From Nitrospinota bacterium (lineage in GTDB: Bacteria > Nitrospinota_A > JADGAW01), in contig JADGAW010000117.1 in the NCBI GenBank assembly GCA_015231815.1, forward strand, positions 1-6,868: 6,868 nucleotides of DNA, read 5' to 3'. The notes below the pieces were generated by a model. It did no database searches. It saw only the letters and a list, made by a program, of their open reading frames with translations, and was not told the origin of the DNA. The position numbers were made by a program, and so were the translations under genes. Shown here piece by piece: positions 1 through 6,535 of this stretch (its first letter is position 1; each line of letters opens with the position of its first letter).

Positions 1-55
1 TTTACCATTTGAAGATGAAATCTGAATATTAAGTTAATGAATTAATTTAATATGT

Positions 56-92
56 TTGCTTGATTTATTTAAAAACAATATATTATATATTG
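56..92 (+). promoter_or_regulatory. Possible promoter and 17-nt dyad upstream of the aldehyde dehydrogenase gene
   Basis: TTGCTT (56-61) is followed after 17 nt by TATATT (79-84), an acceptable sigma-70-like pair. The same boxes read as TTTG (55-58), 20 nt, then TATATTAT (79-86), a partial match to the Bacteroidota pattern TTTG/TAnnTTTG. Overlapping the downstream box is a perfect inverted repeat, CAATATA-TTA-TATATTG (76-92), which could be an operator. Such AT-only arms arise easily by chance in a sequence this AT-rich. The leader that follows also has a weak 5-bp stem, CTTCT (112-116) with AGAAG (126-130). Nothing else was seen in 1-182. Promoter assignment is inference. Confidence 0.25.
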
Positions 93-182
93 ATAAATAC
101 CCTTAAAACACCTTCTCATGTACGTAGAAGAGATATAAAATAAAGAATTAAATATTTACAAATCAGTTAACTGAATGTCATT

Positions 183-1625
183 ATGAAAGATTATTATAGA
201 ATTATCAGAAACAGTTGTTTTATTAATGGACAATATACAAAAGGAAACCTTAAAAACACCCTAAATATTCTTCATAAATATAACCAGAAGGTGATGGCTG
301 AAATAAATCTTGCATCATCTGAGCAAATTGAAGACGCAATAGCTGGTTCGGTTGAAGCCTTTCAAGAGTATCGACACTGGAACTCTGGTCAAAAAGCCGA
401 TGCTCTTAAACGACTTGTTCACCGTCTGGCTCACAAGAAGGAACTGTTTGCCCATCTCATTATGGCAGAAGCAGGAAAACCTCTTACCTATGCTCGTGCA
501 GAAGTTGACCGATGTATTTCAACTCTTGGAACTGCTGTAGATGAAGCCCTCAGATTTTCAGGAGAGGCTCTAAACATTGATTTTGGTGCAGGGGCAGGTA
601 AATCAGCATTAACCAAAAGAATTCCCCTTGGACCGGTATTAGCTATATCTCCCTTTAATTTTCCTTTGAATTTAGCACTTCATAAGATTGGCCCTGCTTT
701 AGCTGCTGGCTGTAGCATAATTGTAAAACCCGCTCCTCAATCACCACTCACCTTACTCGCTTTTGCTGATCTTTTGAATGATATTGGGTTTCCTGATGGC
801 GTTTTAAATATTGTTTGCTGTGATATCCCAGAAGCTGAAAAACTTGTACAAGACGAAAGAATCAAAATGCTTTCTTTTACCGGAAGTGATGCTGTAGGTT
901 GGCATTTAAAAAATATTTGTGGAAAGAAAAAGGTTGCTCTGGAACTTGGTGGTAACGCATCACTTATTATTGATGAAACAGCAAACCTTGAATCAGCAGC
1001 AAAACAAGCCGCAATTGGAGCCTATCTTTATGCAGGGCAAATCTGCATTTCAACACAGAGAATATATGTGGTTGAAAAGGTGTTTGATGCTTTTCTGAAT
1101 TTATTGGAAGGTGAAATTAAAAAGATAAAAACTGGCAACCCAGAAGATGAAGAAGTCATAAACGGTCCAGTAATTGATTGTGGACATCTAAACCGTATAA
1201 ACAATTGGGTACAGGAAGCAGTTATAGAAGGAGCCCAAATCATAACCGGAGGACATATCATAAGTAAGGAGCATAACCTTTACGCTCCGACACTTTTAAC
1301 TGACACTAAGTCTGGCATGAAAGTTGTGGATGAAGAGGCTTTTGGTCCTGTTGCAATTATTGAAAAAGTAAAGGACTTTCATGAAGCTATTAGTGCTACA
1401 AACAACTCAAAATACGGGTTACAATCGGGTGTTTATACTACACATATTGACCGTATGAAGCTTGCTCATGCTGAATTAGAAGTTGGAGGTGTAATTATCA
1501 ATTCAATTCCTGGATTTCGAGTTGATTCCATGCCCTATGGAGGTGTTAAGGATTCAGGTCTTGGTCGCGAAGGAATTCGATACGCAATTGAAGAAATGAC
1601 CGAACCTAGACTCCTCGTTTATTAA
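183..1625 (+). CDS. Aldehyde dehydrogenase superfamily protein, NAD(P)-dependent
   Basis: This gene encodes a 480-aa cytoplasmic enzyme expected to oxidise an aldehyde to its acid with NAD(P)+. Every hallmark of the superfamily is visible: the SPFNFPLN segment with Asn159, VKPAP with Lys182 for cofactor binding, FTGS at 232-235, the general-base Glu254 in LELGGN, the nucleophile Cys288 in GQICIS, and Glu385 in EEAFGP. The C-terminal stretch FRVDSMPYGGVKDSGLGREG and the EEMTEPR ending resemble the lactaldehyde/non-phosphorylating glyceraldehyde-3-phosphate dehydrogenase-like branch of uncharacterised bacterial ALDHs. The substrate cannot be read from sequence. Length is normal and the N-terminal FINGQ strand is present, so the ATG at 183 is likely correct although no Shine-Dalgarno precedes it. 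A three-codon ORF (ATG TCA TTA TGA, 175-186) overlaps the start and is probably chance. It lies 213 nt before asd with stem-loops between, so separate transcription is likely. Confidence 0.95.
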   Translation: MKDYYRIIRNSCFINGQYTKGNLKNTLNILHKYNQKVMAEINLASSEQIEDAIAGSVEAFQEYRHWNSGQKADALKRLVHRLAHKKELFAHLIMAEAGKPLTYARAEVDRCISTLGTAVDEALRFSGEALNIDFGAGAGKSALTKRIPLGPVLAISPFNFPLNLALHKIGPALAAGCSIIVKPAPQSPLTLLAFADLLNDIGFPDGVLNIVCCDIPEAEKLVQDERIKMLSFTGSDAVGWHLKNICGKKKVALELGGNASLIIDETANLESAAKQAAIGAYLYAGQICISTQRIYVVEKVFDAFLNLLEGEIKKIKTGNPEDEEVINGPVIDCGHLNRINNWVQEAVIEGAQIITGGHIISKEHNLYAPTLLTDTKSGMKVVDEEAFGPVAIIEKVKDFHEAISATNNSKYGLQSGVYTTHIDRMKLAHAELEVGGVIINSIPGFRVDSMPYGGVKDSGLGREGIRYAIEEMTEPRLLVY

Positions 1626-1681
1626 TTCACTGTGAACGAAAAATCAAATAAAAATTTTAAGTCTTAATTCTCCCCAAATTT

Positions 1682-1695
1682 GAATAGAGCTATTC
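1682..1695 (+). other. Small inverted repeat after the aldehyde dehydrogenase gene
   Basis: GAATAG (1682-1687) and CTATTC (1690-1695) are perfect complements separated by only AG, so the practical hairpin is about five pairs with a four-base loop. It lies 57 nt after the stop codon at 1623-1625. TTCTTCAACAG follows rather than a T-run, so an intrinsic terminator is not convincing. It is recorded because it is the clearest structure in the first half of the spacer. Confidence 0.2.
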
Positions 1696-1753
1696 TTCAA
1701 CAGTATGTAAATTTTACTGAGCCTTTTGTATTTTCTAAATTCTTCTGAAATAT

Positions 1754-1813
1754 CCTCTTTAGAGGAGTAAAATAAAGGGTCATCCTTTTGATGACAAATT
1801 TCTGATAACTTTT
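1754..1813 (+). promoter_or_regulatory. Structured leader and possible promoter upstream of asd
   Basis: Two stem-loops and a promoter-like box precede asd. CCTC (1754-1757) pairs with GAGG (1762-1765). GTCATC (1779-1784) pairs perfectly with GATGAC (1790-1795) across a CTTTT loop. TAACTTTT (1806-1813) matches five of six positions of the Bacteroidota -7 element TAnnTTTG and would place a transcript start about 20 nt before the asd ATG. TTTTG at 1786-1790 is only 15 nt upstream of it, too close for the usual -33 element. The 6-bp hairpin could instead help end transcripts from the gene before, but no T-run follows it. All functional readings here are inference. Confidence 0.22.
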
Positions 1814-1838
1814 ATTAACATTTTATTTAACTACCATT

Positions 1839-2840
1839 ATGTCTAAGAAATACAATGTTGCTGTTGTTGGTGCAACAGGTGCCGTTGGTGCTGAAATGCT
1901 CTCTACTCTTGAAGAGAGGAACTTCCCCTTTAATGATATTCGCCCATTAGCTTCAGAACGTTCTGAGGGACTTACCGTCAAGGTCAAGGGAAATAGCTAT
2001 AAAGTGCAAAAACTTACCGAGCAATCTTTTGACGGCATAGATTTTGCTCTTTTTTCTGCCGGAGCAGGAAGAAGTCTTGAGTTTGCTCCCCATGCGGTTA
2101 AGGCAGGGGCAATTGTCATTGACAATAGTTCGGCGTTCCGAATGGATAAGGATGTTCCTTTGGTTGTTCCGGAAGTTAATCCGGAAGCACTAAAAAAGCA
2201 TAAAGGAATAATTGCCAACCCGAATTGTTCTACAATTCAAATGGTTGTTGCACTGAAGCCTTTACATGATTATGCCAGGATTAAACGAATTGTTGTTTCG
2301 ACCTACCAGTCAGTTTCTGGCTCTGGTCATAAGGCAGTTACAGAACTTGCTGAACAAACCAACAAGCTTTTAACTTTGCAGGAAATAACTCCAAAGGTTT
2401 ATTCCCAGCAGATAGCATTTAACTGTATTCCACACATAGACGTTTTTTTACAAAACGGCTATACGAAGGAAGAGATGAAGATGGAAAACGAAACAAAGAA
2501 AATAATGGATGATGATTCCATTAAGGTTACAGCGACTACAGTAAGGGTTCCGGTGTTTTATTCTCATTCGGAATCGGTAAATCTGGAGTTTGCCAAAGAA
2601 ATTTCACCAGATAAAGCCCGTGAGCTCTTATCTGCTTTTAGTGGTGTGGTTGTTCAGGATAAACCAGTTGAAGACCTCTATCCTATGGCAATAAATGCTG
2701 CGGGTCGTGATGAGGTATTTGTCGGTAGAATCAGACAGGACTTTAGTGTTAAACATGGTTTAAACATGTGGATAGTTTCGGATAATATCAGAAAAGGTGC
2801 TGCATTAAATGCTGTCCAGATTGCCGAAAAGATGATTTAA
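1839..2840 (+). CDS. asd: Aspartate-semialdehyde dehydrogenase
   Basis: This gene encodes a 333-aa enzyme, the usual length, that reduces L-aspartyl-4-phosphate to L-aspartate-4-semialdehyde with NADPH (EC 1.2.1.11). That is the branch point toward diaminopimelate/lysine and toward threonine and methionine. The N-terminal Rossmann loop GATGAVG (11-17) binds NADPH. The nucleophile is Cys130 in NPNCSTIQ, followed by STYQSVSGSG with Gln157. The NGYTKEEMKMENETKKI segment carries the conserved Lys214 and Glu218, and VRVPVFYSHSESV carries Arg236 and the acid/base His243. The ATG at 1839 leaves a normal short lead before the first beta strand (YNVAVVGATG). No Shine-Dalgarno is visible; the upstream bases read CTACCATT. 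No other lysine- or threonine-pathway gene is in the window. The next gene starts 97 nt later on the same strand across two hairpins. Confidence 0.98.
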   Translation: MSKKYNVAVVGATGAVGAEMLSTLEERNFPFNDIRPLASERSEGLTVKVKGNSYKVQKLTEQSFDGIDFALFSAGAGRSLEFAPHAVKAGAIVIDNSSAFRMDKDVPLVVPEVNPEALKKHKGIIANPNCSTIQMVVALKPLHDYARIKRIVVSTYQSVSGSGHKAVTELAEQTNKLLTLQEITPKVYSQQIAFNCIPHIDVFLQNGYTKEEMKMENETKKIMDDDSIKVTATTVRVPVFYSHSESVNLEFAKEISPDKARELLSAFSGVVVQDKPVEDLYPMAINAAGRDEVFVGRIRQDFSVKHGLNMWIVSDNIRKGAALNAVQIAEKMI

Positions 2841-2852
2841 ATATTGAGGAAC

Positions 2853-2882
2853 AGGAGGTATGAATTATGGTTCAAACCTCCT
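2853..2882 (+). promoter_or_regulatory. Stem-loop burying a perfect AGGAGGT motif, after asd
   Basis: AGGAGGT (2853-2859) pairs perfectly with ACCTCCT (2876-2882). Inside, after an A/A mismatch, TGAA (2861-2864) pairs with TTCA (2871-2874), leaving loop TTATGG. That gives 11 pairs plus one mismatch, far stronger than other structures in the window. The 5' arm is an ideal Shine-Dalgarno sequence 7 nt before an ATG (2867) that opens a 20-codon ORF ending at 2929, whereas the real genes here lack such sites. GGTTC (2869-2873) can alternatively pair with GAACC (2891-2895), which competes with the main stem. No T-run follows, so a plain intrinsic terminator is unlikely. The structure is seen; a regulatory role is inference. 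Confidence 0.45.
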
Positions 2883-2896
2883 ACCCTCTGGAACCT

Positions 2897-2922
2897 TTGC
2901 TTAAAAGTAACCAGTTAAGCAA
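2897..2922 (+). promoter_or_regulatory. Second stem-loop, directly before the giant coiled-coil gene
   Basis: TTGCTTAA (2897-2904) and TTAAGCAA (2915-2922) are perfect 8-base complements around a 10-nt loop, AAGTAACCAG. The 3' arm ends 15 nt before the ATG at 2938, so in an asd read-through transcript it would sit just upstream of the ribosome landing area. The arm pair could equally be a DNA operator for a dimeric regulator. The short downstream run (TTTA) is too weak for a confident terminator call. Confidence 0.35.
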
Positions 2923-2937
2923 TTTATAGAATGAACT

Positions 2938-5900
2938 ATGAAGTTAATTAACGAATTAAGTCAATACCTTTCCCCAAATCCAAAGATTAAAGAGTTTGTA
3001 AAGAAAGAGAAACTTTTTAATGAAGAAGCGGGATATCTCCATCACCCAAAAGACCTTGATATTAAAGCATTTCTCATGTCTCCAGAGATAATGAAAATTG
3101 CTTATCAAAAGCCCATTAACGAGGATTTTGCGCAATTTCTGGCAATACACCTTTTGCTAAAGGAAAAAAGTGTTCTGGACATTATATATATGGAACTCGG
3201 GGAAGATGGAAAGCTTAACCTTGAAGAAAATACAGACTTTGACAGTCTAACAGGGCTTTTCTGGTCAGTTATTATGGAGAAAGAAAATTCTCTTGATGAT
3301 TTAATTTCTCCCACTCCTCTAAAGTTCGATATTACAAAAATCAAAGAGGTAAAACGAAGTTGCATCAAATTAAACCATAACCTGATAAATGAAATAAATA
3401 AGTTTAAGGATGAAATTGCAAAACTTCACGATGGTCACGCATCCTACACAAAGCAAATCGAGAAATTACTTCAGGAAAAAGCAACCCTTCAAAGAAAATT
3501 AAGTGATTTTGAATTTAATGATGAAACACAATTTGCTGAACAAAAAAATGCAATAGAGAAAAGAGTTACCTGGCTTCAGTCCAAGATAAATGTTCATAAA
3601 GAAAAAATGAAAACTTTGAACATATATCAACACAATGGAGTAAAAAAATATAAAGATAAAAATGGCGTTGATATTCCTGAAGAAAAAATTGCCAAAATAA
3701 AGGAACAATATAAAAAACTTCTTCTTGATTTAAGTATCGAAGAGGAAAAATTGAAAAAAACGGAAAGTTTTTCTGAGTCTTTTGGGAAAAAAATCAAAAA
3801 AAGTGAGTACGAAAAAAGGGTTAAGGAAATTAATGATGAAATTCAAAGCTTTGAAAAAACCCGAAAAGGTTACCAAGACTATAAGCTTATCCTTAACGGT
3901 CGATATGAAAATTCTTTAGAAAAGATTTTTAACAATGTTTCAAAAGTTGAGCTTATTGATCAGACAATTGACTATTTCGAGAATAACAGAAAACGTCTAA
4001 GGCATTCCATTAATGCTCTAGAAAGTTCAATTGAACAATCAACTGATATTCAAAAAGATATTAATGCAGAACTTAAGGATATACAAAGAGCCTACGAGAC
4101 CTGTTCAATGCAGGAAGAATTAATAAGCGTTGAATATTCTTCTCTGGAAGAATTACACAAGGATATTATTAAAAGCAGGGAAAACATTGAAGATAATTTA
4201 AAAAAGCATAGTGAATTTAATGAAAAAATTGAAAAAATCATTGATGACTTCTCTAACGCAAAAGTAAACGGAAAACTTTTAAGCGGCGATAAGATCTCTT
4301 TCTTTCGTTCCGTTCTTGATGGCAAACTTAATGAAGCAAAAGAGCTTCATAAACAGTATGCATTTTTTCAGAGAATTTATAGCAACCTTGTTCAGAACTT
4401 TAAAACAATTACAGACTCCTTAAGAGTCAACGAAAGACAATACAAGGAACAACTGAAAAAAATACAGGTAAATAAGCAAAAAAGATTAAATAATGCAGCT
4501 CTGGTTAGTGAATCAATTAAAAAACTAACCATGAAAAAGGATTTCCTTGAATTATTTCTCAGGGCATCTCCCGTTCCAGCAGACAACTTTCTTGACAATA
4601 TTACTGAAATGGGAAAGCTGATTTCCCAGCTATCAAGCTCCAACGAGGAATCATTTAAAATTTTTGAAGAATACAACAGCTACAAACCCTTTCATTTAAA
4701 GGAAATTCCTATCATTAATGATCTTGTGGACGAATTTGATGAAAATGAAATTGCAAAAATACCTGAAGTTGAGGCATTACTGAATGATATTGATGAACTT
4801 CTCCGGCTTGAAAAGGAGTTTAACAATGACTTCTCTGGAGTTGTAGAGGGAAACGATTCCGTTGCTGATGAAATCATAAAATCCTTGAATAATAAAATTG
4901 CTTCTCTTGTCGATGAAATATCTGATAATCGGAAAGAATACATTAATAAGGTAGCAAAACTTAAAAGAGAAAGCAGGGAAAAAGAGGACAAAGTCCAAAA
5001 ATTAAAGAAGGAAAATGAAAAAGTAGCTACTCTCGTTCTTGAAGGAAAAGCTAAGGAAGAACAGCTTTTAGCTGTCATAGAAGAAGAAAGAAAAAGAAAT
5101 AAAGCTCTGGAAACCCATATTATAAGTATTGAAGAAAGAATAAGGGAAGCAACGAAAGAGCAGCCTTTTTGGAAAAAGAACTTTGTTAACACCGTCTCAA
5201 CAGTTTTTTTTGTTGGGGGTCTTTTTTATTCAGTAATTACCGATTTGCCATGGAGGGAAATGGAACTTAGAAATACTGTTCCATTTATGAACCACCTCAT
5301 TGATAAACCAGAACTAAAAACATATCTTTATTCTGAAAAACCATTTGATGGTTATAAATTAACGCCCCATAAAGTTGCGTATAAGGCTCCTGAAAAAAAA
5401 GACAACAAACACCTTATTCTTGATATTGATAAATATAAAGTAACCGTTGATGCAAGTTCATTTATGGAAATCGATAGTGAAAACTTCGATAGGGAAAATG
5501 TAGAATCCGTTATTATTTCAGAAATTAACCGCTTCTGTAAGGAGATGAATATTGACTTCAACGCATTCCTTGAATTTTACAAAACGGTTTATCCTAACTG
5601 TTATATCCTCAAAAAGGAAAATATTGAACAGGCGACCCATATTATTTACCGGATGCAAAAGAAATATGCAAGCTCCAAAAAGTTTTTGAAAAATGAAAGC
5701 AGTCGCTTTGCATACTCTGTTAATGCTTTACAGCTTCTAACAAGACTTCAACTAAAGACAGAAAATGCTTACTCATCATTTATTGCCCGCCTTTTTAATG
5801 AATACCATACTTCGGGTTACACTGCTGAGCAAACGAAAGAAACAATTCTGAACAATCTGGCTTCCATCAAGAGAAATTACCGGGACTTTTTTATCCCCAT

Positions 5901-6507
5901 TTACGAAGGTGAATTTAAACCGTTACCTGTTATTGAAGAAATGACCGCTGAAGAGTTCATTCATTTCGTTACACCATACATTAAGTCAAACTATTACACC
6001 TTTGCCCGACAAAATAACTTAAAGGTTGTTTCGAACATTGATGAATATGCCCATGCTTTGGCAGAGGATATGTTTTATAGCAGCCAGTTATTTAATGTTC
6101 CTAAGACATTTACAATCCTTATTGCTCATCAGGAGACATTCTTTCATAATATAAAAGGCGATAAGGGAAAGTCTGAAGGACCCTTTCAAATATATTACCC
6201 AACAAAAGGATATATTTTAAATAAGATGCAAAGAAAGAAAATAGTAATGCCTAATAAAGTTAATTCGCTACTGGAACACAAAACCTTTTCAACTTTTATG
6301 GCAACCTTTTATATGTCTGATCTTATGGCAAGATATTCTAAAGTTTATTTTAAGGATGGAAAAGGTTATGTCGAGTATGATTTGAGGAGGTCAATAATCT
6401 CTTATAACGGAAGCGTTCGCTATTTCACAAGCCTTCAAAAGAAAGAGGACTTGCTTCTCCGTTACATGAAGAAATATGCTTTAAAATCCAACCGATTCGA
6501 AGGTTAA
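2938..6507 (+). CDS. Giant coiled-coil, single-pass membrane protein with C-terminal lytic transglycosylase-like domain
   Basis: I do not recognise this 1189-aa protein as a named family. Residues 1-140 are non-coiled and match nothing I know. Residues about 140-745 are Lys/Glu/Asn-rich coiled coil, with likely breaks near 225-248, 438-452, 543-610 and 630-645. Residues 749-769 form one hydrophobic helix, preceded by WKKN, which favours N-in topology. The predicted periplasmic half starts with a mixed segment, then a helical region (about 855-1040), then an SLT/GH23-like domain (about 1040-1180). In that domain, AHQETFF carries the putative catalytic acid Glu1066, EGPFQI (1080-1085) replaces the usual GLMQ motif, and SYNGSVRYF (1155-1163) corresponds to AYNxG; Tyr1176/Tyr1180 may be the last motif. 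By inference it cleaves peptidoglycan while anchored to something cytoplasmic. There is no signal peptide and no Walker A motif. The ATG at 2938 lacks a Shine-Dalgarno. Cotranscription with asd is possible. Fold and topology are fairly sure; biological role is unknown. Confidence 0.88.
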   Translation: MKLINELSQYLSPNPKIKEFVKKEKLFNEEAGYLHHPKDLDIKAFLMSPEIMKIAYQKPINEDFAQFLAIHLLLKEKSVLDIIYMELGEDGKLNLEENTDFDSLTGLFWSVIMEKENSLDDLISPTPLKFDITKIKEVKRSCIKLNHNLINEINKFKDEIAKLHDGHASYTKQIEKLLQEKATLQRKLSDFEFNDETQFAEQKNAIEKRVTWLQSKINVHKEKMKTLNIYQHNGVKKYKDKNGVDIPEEKIAKIKEQYKKLLLDLSIEEEKLKKTESFSESFGKKIKKSEYEKRVKEINDEIQSFEKTRKGYQDYKLILNGRYENSLEKIFNNVSKVELIDQTIDYFENNRKRLRHSINALESSIEQSTDIQKDINAELKDIQRAYETCSMQEELISVEYSSLEELHKDIIKSRENIEDNLKKHSEFNEKIEKIIDDFSNAKVNGKLLSGDKISFFRSVLDGKLNEAKELHKQYAFFQRIYSNLVQNFKTITDSLRVNERQYKEQLKKIQVNKQKRLNNAALVSESIKKLTMKKDFLELFLRASPVPADNFLDNITEMGKLISQLSSSNEESFKIFEEYNSYKPFHLKEIPIINDLVDEFDENEIAKIPEVEALLNDIDELLRLEKEFNNDFSGVVEGNDSVADEIIKSLNNKIASLVDEISDNRKEYINKVAKLKRESREKEDKVQKLKKENEKVATLVLEGKAKEEQLLAVIEEERKRNKALETHIISIEERIREATKEQPFWKKNFVNTVSTVFFVGGLFYSVITDLPWREMELRNTVPFMNHLIDKPELKTYLYSEKPFDGYKLTPHKVAYKAPEKKDNKHLILDIDKYKVTVDASSFMEIDSENFDRENVESVIISEINRFCKEMNIDFNAFLEFYKTVYPNCYILKKENIEQATHIIYRMQKKYASSKKFLKNESSRFAYSVNALQLLTRLQLKTENAYSSFIARLFNEYHTSGYTAEQTKETILNNLASIKRNYRDFFIPIYEGEFKPLPVIEEMTAEEFIHFVTPYIKSNYYTFARQNNLKVVSNIDEYAHALAEDMFYSSQLFNVPKTFTILIAHQETFFHNIKGDKGKSEGPFQIYYPTKGYILNKMQRKKIVMPNKVNSLLEHKTFSTFMATFYMSDLMARYSKVYFKDGKGYVEYDLRRSIISYNGSVRYFTSLQKKEDLLLRYMKKYALKSNRFEG

Positions 6508-6517
6508 TATTATCTTC
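6499..6517. terminator. Weak hairpin between convergent genes
   Basis: GAAGGT (6499-6504) can pair with ATCTTC (6512-6517), including one G-U pair, around loop TAATATT. It covers the stop codon of the large plus-strand gene and lies 18 nt beyond the stop of the minus-strand gene, so it could act on both transcripts. The stem is short and neither side has a proper T-run (AAAAACATTTT follows on the plus strand). It is the only structure seen in the 28-nt convergent gap, and the call is tentative. Confidence 0.18.
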
Positions 6518-6535
6518 AAAAACATTTTCAATGAG

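Noticed and set aside
1..32. Tail of an upstream plus-strand gene
   Set aside because: Two frames end at 25 and 32 after only seven to nine codons; too short to tell a real C-terminus from chance.
1028..1261. Short minus-strand ORF inside the aldehyde dehydrogenase gene
   Set aside because: It overlaps the conserved catalytic region of a clear gene and has no family resemblance; a shadow frame. The same applies to the other short ORFs within 183-2840.
2853..2922. Classical Rho-independent terminator of asd
   Set aside because: Both hairpins are real on paper but neither is followed by a T-run (ACCCTCTGG and TTTATAG follow), so a standard intrinsic terminator is not supported; they are kept as structured or regulatory elements.
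2938..5172. SMC/Rad50-type ATPase suggested by the long coiled coil
   Set aside because: There is no N-terminal Walker A, no signature motif and no C-terminal ATPase lobe. The only GKS string (GDKGKSEG, near residue 1077) lacks the GxxxxGK spacing and belongs to the SLT motif region.
4692..5192. 166-codon minus-strand ORF opposite the coiled-coil region, apparently rich in Ser/Phe/Leu
   Set aside because: Its composition is what results from reading Glu/Lys-rich coiled-coil codons on the opposite strand; it has no recognisable motif and lies wholly inside a well-supported gene.
2938..6507. Phage tail tape-measure protein, which can also combine coiled coil, membrane helix and SLT domain
   Set aside because: No tail, capsid or other phage genes are nearby; neighbours are chromosomal metabolic and envelope genes. 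Only one membrane helix is present, and no tape-measure-like repeats are visible.
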